NCBI GenBank assembly: GCA_963758945.1 | Contig: CAVWXY010000009.1 | Coordinates: 124,001-188,000 of the forward strand | Reading direction: 5' to 3' | Length of the DNA stretch: 64,000 nt | Source of the DNA: VAZQ01 sp963758945 | GTDB taxonomy: Bacteria; Pseudomonadota; Alphaproteobacteria; Rhizobiales; Xanthobacteraceae | In this document: positions 10,303 through 19,691 of the stretch, one piece after another | Layout of the letters: the number at the start of each line of letters is the position of its first letter | How positions within the stretch are numbered: the stretch's first letter is position 1 | The notes under the pieces: model-generated | What the model was told of the DNA's origin: nothing | Seen by the model: the letters and a program-made list of their open reading frames with translations, nothing else | Databases searched by the model: none | Translations under genes and position numbers: made by a program

Positions 10303-10680
10303 TCAGGCGGCGGGCGGCGGAATGGTGAGCCGTCGCGTCTCGGCCGACGGCGCGGAGTCGGGAACGAACTCGGCCGGTCCCAGCCGCCGGCGCAGGCGCT
10401 CGACCTCCGCCCGCAACTCGCGCGTTTGCGCATCGGCGAGCCGGGCCGCGCGGCGCCACTTGCCCTGCCTGACCCACGCCGCGACCCCGCCGATCACGAC
10501 ACCGCCGATCAGCAGGAGCAGCATCAGCTGGTAGAGCGGCAGCGCGCGAGCCATGGCGGGATGGATCTGATCGAAAGGATCGAAGGAGACGAGGACGGGT
10601 TGACGGTTAGCCACCGCCAAGGCGATGACCACAATGGCGAGCGTGACGAGGATCAGCACCGTGACGATCTTGCGGGCCAT
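10303..10680 (-). CDS. LapA-domain inner membrane protein
   Basis: A 125-residue membrane protein of the LapA (DUF1049) family. Two membrane helices are visible, residues about 4-24 and 49-69, with a periplasmic loop between them and a cytoplasmic coiled-coil-like tail (ARLADAQTRELRAEVERLRRRL). In E. coli the homologues LapA/LapB control LPS levels; whether this single protein does so here is inference. It sits between ihfB and trpF on the minus strand, 24 bases after ihfB, so it is probably expressed with it. Confidence 0.82.
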   Translation of the reverse strand: MARKIVTVLILVTLAIVVIALAVANRQPVLVSFDPFDQIHPAMARALPLYQLMLLLLIGGVVIGGVAAWVRQGKWRRAARLADAQTRELRAEVERLRRRLGPAEFVPDSAPSAETRRLTIPPPAA

Positions 10681-10704
10681 GGCAAAACTTCGCGCGACCG
10701 AACT

Positions 10705-10992
10705 CTAGGCGTCCTGGCGGTTGAGCCGCTCGCGCATTTCCTTCCCAGTCTTGAAAAACGGCACCGCTTTCTTCTCTACGGAGACGTGGGCGCCGGTGCG
10801 CGGATTGCGTCCGGTGCGGGCCGGACAATTCTTGACGGAGAATGCACCGAAGCCGCGCAGCTCGACGCGGTCGCCACGCGCCATCGCCGCAACGATCTCG
10901 CCCAAGATGGCGTTGACGATGTTCTCGACGTCGCGCTGGTAAAGATGCGGGTTCTGCGACGAGATGCGCTGCACGAGCTCGGATTTGATCAT
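10705..10992 (-). CDS. ihfB: Integration host factor subunit beta
   Basis: A DNA-bending protein of 95 residues that pairs with IHF alpha. The start MIKSELVQRIS at 10992 matches the family; the frame is open further upstream without family similarity. The arm region carries the usual RTGRNPRTG motif, whose proline inserts between base pairs, and GDRVELRGFGAF precedes it. It lies between sppA and the lapA-like gene, the same order as in related genomes where rpsA, sppA and ihfB follow each other. Confidence 0.95.
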   Translation of the reverse strand: MIKSELVQRISSQNPHLYQRDVENIVNAILGEIVAAMARGDRVELRGFGAFSVKNCPARTGRNPRTGAHVSVEKKAVPFFKTGKEMRERLNRQDA

Positions 10993-11036
10993 CGCTGCTG
11001 CCGTCCCGAAAGCCGAGCGGACCAACCGCTCCGCCG

Positions 11037-12024
11037 CTAATTCGCGGTCGGAGGGTGCCAAAGGGCCAAGAGTCCGTCAAGGTTGAGACGCTCGATCGCC
11101 TGCACCGCGCCCCATTCCTCGAAACGCCGAGCGAGCGAGCCCAGCCCCACCGCGTCGAGGGTCGCGATCACGGCCGTATGCAGGAACGGCAGGTCGCCGA
11201 ACCGGGCGCGCAGGCGATAGTCCCGCACCGGTGTGTTGGGATCGATCTTCTTCTCCTTTGCCAGCCAGGCGAGCGCGGTCTTCTCGTCGCCGATCTCGTC
11301 GACCAGCTTGAGCGCGAGGCCCTGGCGTCCGGTGAAGACGCGGCCGTCTGTCACCCGCTCCAAGGTTGCATCGTCGAGGTGACGGCGCGCTTTGACCATG
11401 CTCTTGAACCACGCATAGGCGTCCGACACGATCGAACTCGACGGCGGCGCGCGCCTCGGGCGAGGTCGGCTCGAAACCGTTTGGGGCCGCCTTGAGCGGC
11501 GACGACTTGATTTCCTCGATCTTGATCCCGAGCGTCTTCAAGAGATCGGCCACGTTGGGATATTGAAACAGCACTCCGATCGAGCCCACCAACGAGGTTT
11601 CCAACGCGATGATATGGTCGGCCGCCAGCGCAGTGATATAGCCGCCCGACGCCGCCAGCCCGTCGACCACGACGACGAGCGGCTTCTTCTCCTTGAGCCG
11701 CATCAAGGAGTCGTGCAGTTCCTCGGAGCCGGACGTGGTGCCGCCAGGACTGTTGACGTGCACGATCACCGCCCGAGCGCGCGACTTTCCGAGACGCTCC
11801 AGCGCCTCGACCCGTTCCTGGTCGTTGCGGATGAGGCCGTTGATGCTGATGCGCGCGATCGATCCGCCCGGCTGCCCCGTCAGCACACCGGTGCCAGGGA
11901 GGCGCAACGCGGCGCCGATCGCGACAACGGCGCAAATGGCGATGAGGATCGCGAACAGGCGCCAGAAGGTGAGCTTGCGCCGCATCCGGCGGCGATCGAC
12001 GATGGTATCGGCATCGAGCGACAT
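11037..12024 (-). CDS. sppA: Signal peptide peptidase SppA (36K type), frameshifted in this sequence
   Basis: A membrane-anchored serine protease that degrades cleaved signal peptides. One membrane helix covers residues about 20-40; the catalytic Ser126 lies in GLAASGGY and the lysine in the IKSSPLK region (173-178). After residue 196 (ARAAVE) the frame breaks: the plus strand reads CGAACTCG around 11435-11436 where CGACTCG would keep the frame. The rest of the protein (SDAYAWFKSMV, then FTGRQGLALKLVDEIG) is intact in the adjacent frame down to the stop at 11037. A single inserted base, probably a read error, explains it. It lies downstream of rpsA on the same strand. Confidence 0.9.
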
Positions 12025-12273
12025 GGCTCATCTCCTGACGGGGTCGGACGCGAGAGTGCCGCCGTCCGCAGCCTTGGTCAATGACACGCAGGAAGCCGTC
12101 GCAATTGTGGCAACTGCGCGCGCAACCGCATCGGCTCGCTTGACTTCATGGGCACAGCGCGCCGCCCGGACTTTGGGTTGGCGCAACCGGCGCCGCTGCG
12201 ATTTCTTGCCGCGGGGCAGCAACCCAACATCGCGCGCATGCGTATCGGGTTGCCTGCGGCGCCACGAGCCTGC

Positions 12274-12301
12274 GAGCGCGCCGTCTTTGACGGGCGCGCT
12301 C
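12274..12301 (-). terminator. Strong hairpin after rpsA
   Basis: On the plus strand GAGCGCGCCGTC (12274-12285) and GACGGGCGCGCTC (12289-12301) fold into a 12-bp GC-rich stem with a TTT loop and one bulged base. It begins 15 bases past the rpsA stop codon on the minus strand. No T-tract follows, so it is a terminator by shape and position only. Confidence 0.5.
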
Positions 12302-12316
12302 CAAGCCACGCCCGCG

Positions 12317-14038
12317 CTACTCCTTCTTCTCGGCCGGCTTCTCCGTTGCACGCTTGAGCGCGGTACCGAGAATGTCGCCGAGCGTCGCGCCGGAATCGGA
12401 GGAACCGTATTGGGCGATCGCCTCCTTCTCTTCCGCCACCTCGAGCGCCTTGATCGAGACTTGCACCTTGTGGGCGCGGCGATCGAACTGGATGATCCGG
12501 GCGTCGACCTTCTGTCCGACCGCGAAACGCTCCGGCCGCTGCTCGCCGCGATCGCGTGCCAGCTCCGAGCGCTTGATGAAAGTGGTGAGATCGCTGCCGA
12601 CGATCTTGACCTCGATCCCGGCCTCCTTCACCTCGATCACTTCGCAGGTGACGACCGAGCCCTTCTTGAGGTCGCCGGCCGTGTCCATGGGGTCGCCCTC
12701 GAGCTGCTTGATCCCGAGCGAGATGCGCTCCTTCTCGACGTCGACGTCGAGCACCTTGGCCTTGACCCTGTCGCCTTTCTTGTACTCCTCGATCACCTGC
12801 TCGCCCGGCCGCTTCCAGTCCAGGTCGGAGAGGTGGACCATGCCGTCGACGTCGCCGTCGAGACCGAGGAACAGCCCGAACTCGGTCTTGTTCTTGACTT
12901 CGCCCTCGATCATCGTCCCGGGCGGATATTTCTCGACGAAGACCTCCCACGGATTGCGCATGGTCTGCTTGAGGCCGAGCGAGATGCGGCGCTTGACCGG
13001 ATCGACCTCGAGGATCTGCACGTCCACCTCTTGCGAGGTGGAGACGATCTTGCCGGGATGCACGTTCTTCTTGGTCCATGACATCTCGGAGACGTGGATG
13101 AGGCCTTCGATGCCGGGCTCGAGCTCCACGAATGCCCCATAGTCTGTGATGTTGGTGACGCGGCCCTTGAAGCGCGTCCCGACCGGATACTTCGCCTCGA
13201 TGCCCTGCCAGGGATCGTCCTGCAGCTGCTTCATGCCGAGCGAGATGCGATGGGTCTCGTGGTTGATCTTGATGATCTTGACCTTCACCTGCTGGCCGAT
13301 ATTGAGCACTTCGGTCGGATGATTGACGCGTCGCCATGCGATGTCGGTGACGTGCAGGAGGCCGTCGATGCCGCCGAGATCCACGAACGCGCCGTAATCG
13401 GTGATGTTCTTGACCACGCCGTCGATGACCTGACCCTCTTCGAGATTCTGCACCAGCTCCTGGCGCTGCTCGGCGCGCGTCTCTTCAAGCACGGTGCGGC
13501 GCGAGACCACGATGTTGCCGCGGCGGCGATCCATCTTCAGGATTTGGAAGGGCTGGGGCTGGTTCATCAGCGGCGACACGTCGCGGATCGGCCGGATATC
13601 GACCTGGCTGCGCGGCAGGAACGCCACCGCGCCGTCGAGATCGACGGTAAAGCCGCCCTTGACCTGGTTGAAGATGACGCCCTGGACCTTTTCGTTGCTG
13701 TTGAAGGCCTTTTCGAGCTTGCCCCAGCTCTCCTCGCGCCGCGCCTTGTCCCTGGAGAGGACGGCTTCGCCCAGGGCGTTCTCCACCCGCTCGAGATAAA
13801 CCTCGACCGTGTCGCCGACCTTGATCTCCGCCGCCCGGCCCGGTCCTGCGAATTCGCGCAACGCGACGCGTCCCTCGGTCTTGGCTCCGACGTCGATGAC
13901 GGCCAGATCCTTCTCGATCCCGACTACGGTTCCCTTGACGACGGCGCCCTCCTGCGGACTGCCCTGGGCGAAGGACTCTTCGAGCATCGCCGCGAAATCT
14001 TCACGCGACGGTGCAGCTGAACTGGTGGCGGTGGCCAT
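12317..14038 (-). CDS. rpsA: 30S ribosomal protein S1
   Basis: The mRNA-binding ribosomal protein S1, 573 residues, with six S1/OB repeats visible through recurring GAFVDLGGIDGLLHV-like segments. The start ATG at 14038 is set by the strong ribosome binding site AAGGAG seven bases before it; the frame is open upstream to 14200 without family similarity. A 240-base leader separates it from cmk. In many bacteria S1 represses its own mRNA through the leader, which may hold here. The C-terminal tail is lysine/glutamate-rich (ATEKPAEKKE). Confidence 0.97.
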   Translation of the reverse strand: MATATSSAAPSREDFAAMLEESFAQGSPQEGAVVKGTVVGIEKDLAVIDVGAKTEGRVALREFAGPGRAAEIKVGDTVEVYLERVENALGEAVLSRDKARREESWGKLEKAFNSNEKVQGVIFNQVKGGFTVDLDGAVAFLPRSQVDIRPIRDVSPLMNQPQPFQILKMDRRRGNIVVSRRTVLEETRAEQRQELVQNLEEGQVIDGVVKNITDYGAFVDLGGIDGLLHVTDIAWRRVNHPTEVLNIGQQVKVKIIKINHETHRISLGMKQLQDDPWQGIEAKYPVGTRFKGRVTNITDYGAFVELEPGIEGLIHVSEMSWTKKNVHPGKIVSTSQEVDVQILEVDPVKRRISLGLKQTMRNPWEVFVEKYPPGTMIEGEVKNKTEFGLFLGLDGDVDGMVHLSDLDWKRPGEQVIEEYKKGDRVKAKVLDVDVEKERISLGIKQLEGDPMDTAGDLKKGSVVTCEVIEVKEAGIEVKIVGSDLTTFIKRSELARDRGEQRPERFAVGQKVDARIIQFDRRAHKVQVSIKALEVAEEKEAIAQYGSSDSGATLGDILGTALKRATEKPAEKKE

Positions 14039-14278
14039 GAACTCTCCTTGGTAGCGGTTGATGCCGGATGGCGACTGCTGGCGCGCCGGGCGCAGGAGCC
14101 GAACGTCCCGTGGACCTTCGGCAACCGCCGGCGAACCGGGTGACGCGGGCGGCGCAAGCTTGCCTGCGTGCCAGCAACCCGGCCCGATGACCCAGCGCAT
14201 CGAAACGGTGGTTCAGATCCGGCGCGCCGTCCCGAGAAGCGGGCGGAGCAGGCTCATCCTCCAACGACGGAAGCACGG

Positions 14279-14920
14279 TCAGCCGCGCTTCCGGCCTGCT
14301 CGGACGGCTTCGACAATGTCGACGGCGGCCCGGAATGCGGCGTCTATATCCAAATGCGTGGTGTCGAGCAAGTGCGCGTCCGGCGCCGCTTTCAGGGGCG
14401 CCACCTCGCGGCTCGTATCGCGCTCGTCCCGGCGCCGGATATCGGCCAGCACGTCGGCCTCGCTCGCGCTGTTGTTACCCGCGCATCCCAGTTCGGCGGC
14501 GCGCCGGCGGGCGCGGGCGTCGGCACTGGCGGTGACGAAGATCTTCACGTCCGCATCGGGAAAGATCACGGTCCCGATGTCGCGGCCGTCGAGCACGGCG
14601 CCGGGCAACGCCCGTCCGAAATTGCGTTGAAATGCGAGGAGTGCCGCGCGCACCTCGGGGATGGCCGAGATCAGCGAAGCGGCCTCGCCGATCGCCTGGC
14701 GCTTGAGCGCCGGCTCGTCGAAGCTGTCGGGATCAAGCGCCCCGGCCGCCGCCAGCGCGCGGGCACGATCGGCGGGCGAATGGCCGGCGTCGAGGACCGC
14801 CTTCGCCACCGCGCGGTAGATCAGGCCGGTATCAAGATGCCGCAGGCCGTAATGCGCGGCGAGCCGCTTGCCCAACGTCCCCTTGCCGGAGGCCGCCGGC
14901 CCGTCGATGGCAATGATCAT
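14279..14920 (-). CDS. cmk: Cytidylate kinase
   Basis: A nucleoside monophosphate kinase of 213 residues that phosphorylates CMP and dCMP with ATP. The start MIIAIDGPAASGKGTLGKRLA contains the P-loop (GPAASGKGT), and DGRDIGTVIFPDA is the typical (d)CMP kinase segment. Its ATG overlaps the aroA stop by four bases, so the two are probably coupled, in the conserved order aroA-cmk-rpsA. Confidence 0.96.
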   Translation of the reverse strand: MIIAIDGPAASGKGTLGKRLAAHYGLRHLDTGLIYRAVAKAVLDAGHSPADRARALAAAGALDPDSFDEPALKRQAIGEAASLISAIPEVRAALLAFQRNFGRALPGAVLDGRDIGTVIFPDADVKIFVTASADARARRRAAELGCAGNNSASEADVLADIRRRDERDTSREVAPLKAAPDAHLLDTTHLDIDAAFRAAVDIVEAVRAGRKRG

Positions 14921-16251
14921 GAAAGATCGGCCCCCAGCGCGCCCATCATGGGCGCGAAGCCGGGGAAGCTGGTCGCGATGAAGCCGGCGTCGTCGACCCG
15001 CACCGGGTGATCGCTCGCCAGCCCCATGACTAGAAACGCCATGGCGATGCGGTGATCCATGTGGGTCGACACCGTGCCGCCGCCGGGCGCCCGCCCTCTG
15101 CCATGCACGATGAGATCATCGCCGTCGATCTCGACCGCGATGCCGTTGGCCTTGAGGCCGTCGGCGACGGCAGCGAGCCGATCGGATTCCTTGACGCGCA
15201 ATTCCTTGAGCCCGCGCATCACCGTGGTGCCCTCGGCGAAGCTCGCCGCCACCGCCAGCACCGGATATTCGTCGATCATCGACGGCGCGCGCGCTGCCGG
15301 TACATCGACCCCGCGCAAGGCCCGCGCCCGCACCCGGAAATCCGCCATCTCTTCGCCGCCGTCGCCGCGCAGCTCGAGCGCCTCGATATCGGCACCCATG
15401 TCGCGCAAGGTCGCGATCAATCCGGTGCGCAGCGAATTGGTCATGACGTCGGTGAGGATGACCTCCGAGCCCGGCACGATCGCCGCCGCGACCATCGGGA
15501 AGGCCGCCGAGGACGGGTCGGCGGGAACAACGACAGGCGCCGGGACGAGCTCGGGCTCACCCTTGACCGTGATCTTGCGGCCCTCGGCCCCCTCGACCTC
15601 GATCCTGACCTGAGCGCCGAAATGCCCGAGCAGTCGCTCGGTGTGGTCGCGGCTGGCTTCGCTTTCGATGACCGTCGTTTCGCCCGGCGCGGCCAGCCCG
15701 GCGAGCAACACCGCCGATTTGATCTGGGCCGAAGGCACCGGTGTGCGATAGACGACCGGGATGGGATCGCGCGCGCCCGCGAGCGTCAGCGGCAGGCGAC
15801 CGCCGTCGGTGGCGCGCACCGCCCGCGCGCCGATCAGCGTGACGGGATCGAGAATCCGCTGCATCGGCCGCTTGCGCAGGCTGGCGTCGCCGTCGAACGT
15901 CGCGGTGATGGGACAGCCGGCGACGGCGCCCATGACAAGACGGCAGCCGGTGCCGGAATTGCCGAAGTCGAGCACGCCACGGGGCTCGCGGAAGCCGCCG
16001 ACGCCGACGCCGTGAACGCGCCACGCGCCTTCGCCGGTGCGCTCGACCACGGCGCCCAGCGCCCGCATGGCCTTGGCGGTGTTGATCACATCCTCGCCCT
16101 CGAGCAGCCCAGAGATGCGCGTTTCCCCGACTGCGAGCGCGCCAAAGATCAGGGCGCGGTGCGAGATCGACTTGTCGCCGGGCACGCGCACGCGGCCCTT
16201 GAGAGCGCCGGCACGGCGCGCGGTGAGTGGGGATGGAGCGGCGTGGTCCAC
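14917..16251 (-). CDS. aroA: 3-Phosphoshikimate 1-carboxyvinyltransferase (EPSP synthase)
   Basis: The shikimate-pathway enzyme that joins phosphoenolpyruvate to shikimate 3-phosphate, 444 residues. PGDKSISHRALI near residue 25 and FGNSGTGCRL are the substrate-binding signatures; DPSSAAFP and KESDR follow. The start codon is GTG at 16251. It is the first gene of the aroA-cmk-rpsA run and is divergent from the TIGR02300 gene. An alanine or glycine decision for class I/II type was not attempted. Confidence 0.96.
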   Translation of the reverse strand: MDHAAPSPLTARRAGALKGRVRVPGDKSISHRALIFGALAVGETRISGLLEGEDVINTAKAMRALGAVVERTGEGAWRVHGVGVGGFREPRGVLDFGNSGTGCRLVMGAVAGCPITATFDGDASLRKRPMQRILDPVTLIGARAVRATDGGRLPLTLAGARDPIPVVYRTPVPSAQIKSAVLLAGLAAPGETTVIESEASRDHTERLLGHFGAQVRIEVEGAEGRKITVKGEPELVPAPVVVPADPSSAAFPMVAAAIVPGSEVILTDVMTNSLRTGLIATLRDMGADIEALELRGDGGEEMADFRVRARALRGVDVPAARAPSMIDEYPVLAVAASFAEGTTVMRGLKELRVKESDRLAAVADGLKANGIAVEIDGDDLIVHGRGRAPGGGTVSTHMDHRIAMAFLVMGLASDHPVRVDDAGFIATSFPGFAPMMGALGADLS

Positions 16252-16436
16252 GTGCGTCTCGGCTTGCTGGGACGGCGCTCTCTAGCATGGGGTCGAGAGG
16301 GCGTCATCCCGCCAGGCCCGGCGTGAAATGGAGGCAGGGAGGGACCGACGGAAGCCGGCCGGACGCTATTGACACTGGCATCCCAACTCGCCAAGTGAAC
16401 ATCCCGATTTCCGACCCCGCTCAAGGAACCCGCACC

Positions 16437-16850
16437 GTGGCCAAACCCGAGCTCGGCACCAAGCGCCTCTGCGGCAATTGCGGCGCGAAATTCTACGATC
16501 TCAGCAAGGACCCGATCGTTTGCCCAAAGTGCCAAACGGTGCTGGAGCTCGCCGCGGTGAGCACACGGGCGCGACCGGAGGCCGCGGCGGTGCGCGCAGC
16601 CGCGCCCGCGCCTGAAGAGGAAGTCGCCGCGCCCGAGGTCGCCGATGCCGAATTCGTCTCGCTCGAGGAGGCGGACGCGGAAGCCCAAGGCAAGAAGGCC
16701 GGCGATGCCGAGGCGATCGAAGGCGCCGAGGACGAGGTCGAGATCGAAGACGAAGGCATGGACGACGCCACCTTCATCGAGGAGCAGGAGGAAGGCGACG
16801 AAGACGTCACCGACATCATCGGCGACGTCGACGACGAGGAGGAAAGCTGA
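16437..16850 (+). CDS. TIGR02300 family zinc-ribbon protein
   Basis: A 137-residue protein of unknown function, restricted to alphaproteobacteria as far as known. The N-terminus has a zinc ribbon with C12, C15, C29 and C32 (CGNCGAKFYDLSKDP then CPKC). The rest is extremely acidic, ending in long Glu/Asp runs, and probably disordered. The GTG start at 16437 is chosen because AAGGA lies nine bases before it and the family begins MAKPELGTKR; the frame is open to 16227. It stands between aroA (divergent) and tRNA-Ala, its usual place. Confidence 0.9.
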   Translation: MAKPELGTKRLCGNCGAKFYDLSKDPIVCPKCQTVLELAAVSTRARPEAAAVRAAAPAPEEEVAAPEVADAEFVSLEEADAEAQGKKAGDAEAIEGAEDEVEIEDEGMDDATFIEEQEEGDEDVTDIIGDVDDEEES

Positions 16851-16972
16851 CGAGCGGTCATATGCCCGGGTCCGCCGCTGCGGCACGGCCGCGTGCTGGC
16901 CAGGGTACCGCCGGCTCGCTACAATTCATATCTAAGTTTCGGACGCGATCGTCCCGACATCGCGTCTCGCGT

Positions 16973-17048
<76 letters not shown>

Positions 17049-17134
17049 AATCTGTTTTGAACCACCCAAAGACCGAGTAACGGTCGCCGAAAGTCCTTTG
17101 CCCAAATTGCTTCGCCGATCGCATTGCAGAGCAC

Positions 17135-17164
17135 ATCAAGAAGGCGAGTTCTTGATCGCCTTCT
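17135..17164. other. Two mutually exclusive hairpins after tRNA-Ala
   Basis: ATCAAGAA (17135-17142) can pair with TTCTTGAT (17149-17156). Alternatively AGAAGGCGA (17139-17147) can pair with TCGCCTTCT (17156-17164). Both stems are perfect and share bases, so only one can form. The segment lies 87 bases past the tRNA and 39 bases past the multicopper oxidase stop. It may simply be a terminator for both sides. Confidence 0.5.
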
Positions 17165-17202
17165 GCACTGGGCGAGTGTCGCCGGCACGCCGCGCAGCAC
17201 CC

Positions 17203-18678
17203 TCACACATACTTCAAGGTCGTGAACATGCCGGCCTCGAGGTGATAGAGCAGGTGGCAGTGCAGCGCCCACAGCCCCGGATTGTTGGCATCGAAGGCGA
17301 CCACGACGCGGCTTCCGGGCGGCACCAGCACGGTGTCGCGCACCGCGCCGGCGAAGCGCTGGCCATCGATCTCCACCACCTGGAACTCATGCCCGTGCAG
17401 ATGCATCGGATGCGGCATCGGCGTCTTGTTGACGAAGACGAGCTCGACGCGCTCGCCCGCGGCGACCGGTAGCGGTGGCACACCGTTGTTCCAGGCGACG
17501 CCGTTGATCGACCAGACGTAGCCCGCCATCTGTCCGGTCAGGTTCAAGACGTGCACGCGGTCGGCCTTGCGCGGGCGGAGCGGCTGCGCGGCGCGCAGGC
17601 GGTGCTCGAGATCGAGCGTGAGCGCAGGCGACGGCGCGCCGGCGGCGTCGGCGAGGCGCTCGATCGGCGCGCTCCCGGCCTGCAGCACGATGCCGGTCTG
17701 CTTGTTCTCGCCCTCGAGCAGCGCGAGCACGGGATGCGCCGCCGGGGCGGGGGGAATCGTGAGCCGTATGTCCAGCCGCTGCGCCACCGCGATCGGGAAG
17801 CGTCGCGCCACCACCGGCGCGATGCGGAACCCGTCGACGGCGATCAGTTCGCCCGCGAGCGCGCCGAGATCGACGTGAAACGCGCTCATGGAGGCGCCGT
17901 TGATGACGCGCAACAGCACGCGCGCGCCGGGCTCGACCTTGACCACGTCGGGATCGGCGAGCGTGCGGTCGTTGGCGAGGAAGGCGTCATAGGTCACGTC
18001 GTTCAGGTCGGGCTTGCCGGCGGCGCCCGTGGCCATGCCGGGCGCCGTCGTCCGCTGCGCCGGGCCCATTCCTTTCATGGTCTGGGAAGCTCGCGCGCCG
18101 GCCTGCATGGAAGCCATGTTGCCGCCCCGCTTGAGGCCTTCGAAGATCTGCTCGGGCGGCGTGAAGCTGAAATCGCCCAGCATCATGATCACTTCCTGCT
18201 GGTCGGGCCGGTCGCGCTGATCGTGGATAATCAGCGGCGCCGCCATGAGGAGCTGCTCCTGCAGTCCCTGGTGCGAGTGCATCCAGAAGGTGCCGCCAAA
18301 GCGCAACGGGAAATCGTAGTCGGCGCTGCCACCCGCCGGGATCGGCGGGCCGGAGACGCCGGGTACGCCGTCCTGCTGCCACGGTGGTGTGAGACCGTGC
18401 CAATGAATCAGGCTCGGCTCGTCGATCCGGTTTTCCACCCGCACGCGGAAGCGTTTCCCCACCTCGGTGCGGATGCCGAAGGTGCCGTCGGGCTGGCGGA
18501 TCCCGTAGACCGACGCCGGCTTGCTGTTGACCTCGATGCCGCGCCGCGCGAGCCGCAGCACGGTCGGCGGGCCATCGTCCCGCTCGGGGGTTGCTTGCAG
18601 CGCAGGCTGCGCCCGCGCCACGGCGGGAAGCGCCGTTGATGCCGCCGCGGAGCGAAGAAACGCACGGCGTGACAGCAT
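17203..18678 (-). CDS. Multicopper oxidase, Tat-exported
   Basis: A periplasmic laccase-like oxidase of 491 residues. The N-terminus SRRAFLRSAAA is a twin-arginine signal. All four copper motifs are seen: HWHG at 92-95, HSHQ at 134-137, HPMHLHGHEF near 430, and HCHLLYHLEAGM near 473 with the type 1 Cys, His and axial Met. A Met-rich stretch (residues about 190-215) is typical of copper-tolerance oxidases. The gene lies 92 bases downstream of a His/Met-rich membrane protein on the same strand, which supports a role in copper handling; the natural substrate cannot be told from sequence. Confidence 0.93.
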   Translation of the reverse strand: MLSRRAFLRSAAASTALPAVARAQPALQATPERDDGPPTVLRLARRGIEVNSKPASVYGIRQPDGTFGIRTEVGKRFRVRVENRIDEPSLIHWHGLTPPWQQDGVPGVSGPPIPAGGSADYDFPLRFGGTFWMHSHQGLQEQLLMAAPLIIHDQRDRPDQQEVIMMLGDFSFTPPEQIFEGLKRGGNMASMQAGARASQTMKGMGPAQRTTAPGMATGAAGKPDLNDVTYDAFLANDRTLADPDVVKVEPGARVLLRVINGASMSAFHVDLGALAGELIAVDGFRIAPVVARRFPIAVAQRLDIRLTIPPAPAAHPVLALLEGENKQTGIVLQAGSAPIERLADAAGAPSPALTLDLEHRLRAAQPLRPRKADRVHVLNLTGQMAGYVWSINGVAWNNGVPPLPVAAGERVELVFVNKTPMPHPMHLHGHEFQVVEIDGQRFAGAVRDTVLVPPGSRVVVAFDANNPGLWALHCHLLYHLEAGMFTTLKYV

Positions 18679-18770
18679 GGATAGAGCCTCTTCGGCGATG
18701 TGCGTCGCGACGACGGTTCGCCTCGGTACAAGTTACAATCGTTAGGTGGCGGCGAGAAGACGGTTCCCGC

Positions 18771-19613
18771 TCACGCCCGTGCGGCCCACAATCCGAGGGC
18801 GATGCCCGCCGCCAGCGCCAGGAACGACAACGCCGCCATCGCCGGCAGCGGCGGGCGCGTTGCCGGCCGTGCGCCCATCGCCATGGCGGACATGGCCGGC
18901 GCCGCGCCTGCCATGTCCATGTCCCTGCCGTGGGCGTGCGCATGCGCGGCGGCCGTCGGGACCGCCGGGCGCACCGTCATCATGCCGTGCTTGAGATGGT
19001 GGGCGACGAGCCACCAGTTCATCGGGTAGGCGACGATGAAGCCGATCAGGAGGCCCATCGACATCACGAACCAGAAGCTCGGGGTGAGCGGATCGGCGGC
19101 GGAGGGGATATGCGCCCGCAACGCCATCACGCTCGGCACCATTCCCGCCATCAGCAGATCCATCGACAGCAGCTCCGACACGAAGGTGTCGGTGAGCGCG
19201 CGCCGGTACGAGCCGCCGGCCATGTCACGCATGAACAACGCCTGGAAAATCGTCCAGCCGAAGGCGAAGCCCAGGAGATATTCGATGACCACCTCGAGCA
19301 GGCCGGCGATGCCGAAGATCGCCGAGAGCACCGCCCCAGCGAGGATGCCCACGCCGTCGCCGGCGACGCAATGCATGGTGGATCCCAGCGCCTGCCGCCA
19401 GCGCGCCGAGACGTATTGCTCGTGCAGCCCGGGGAGCGGCTCGCGGCAGCCCAGTACGTAGAGGAACGCGCCAACCACCCCGGTATAAGCTGTGAGCAGC
19501 ACGAAACCCCATTTGAGCACCGGGGATTCCGGCGTGGTGCGGATGTCGACCGCGACGAACAGCAACGCCGCCGCCGCCAGCAGGAACCAGAGCAGCATCA
19601 CGCCGTCCAGCAT
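18771..19613 (-). CDS. DUF4396 domain membrane protein with His/Met-rich loop
   Basis: An integral membrane protein of 280 residues with about six or seven hydrophobic helices. I assign it to the DUF4396 family, whose function is unknown. Between the last two helices lies a His/Met-rich segment (AHAHAHGRDMDMAG, then MSAMAMG) that could bind metal. The start ATG at 19613 matches the first hydrophobic helix; the frame is open to 19811 but overlaps the upstream gene's promoter region. It is the first gene of a probable two-gene unit with the multicopper oxidase, which suggests copper transport or sensing. Confidence 0.82.
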   Translation of the reverse strand: MLDGVMLLWFLLAAAALLFVAVDIRTTPESPVLKWGFVLLTAYTGVVGAFLYVLGCREPLPGLHEQYVSARWRQALGSTMHCVAGDGVGILAGAVLSAIFGIAGLLEVVIEYLLGFAFGWTIFQALFMRDMAGGSYRRALTDTFVSELLSMDLLMAGMVPSVMALRAHIPSAADPLTPSFWFVMSMGLLIGFIVAYPMNWWLVAHHLKHGMMTVRPAVPTAAAHAHAHGRDMDMAGAAPAMSAMAMGARPATRPPLPAMAALSFLALAAGIALGLWAARA

Positions 19614-19691
19614 CGTGCCCTCCCTACATCGGCTGCAGCGCCGCCGCATCCTAATCGGCCGAGCGAGGTGGCGCCAACGCGCGGCGGCCGA

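Noticed and set aside
18591..19691. Long open frame running from the multicopper oxidase region into the epimerase gene
   Set aside because: It overlaps two real genes on the other strand, and the translation is His/Arg/Glu-rich without structure. The epimerase part starts only at 19692 or 19740.
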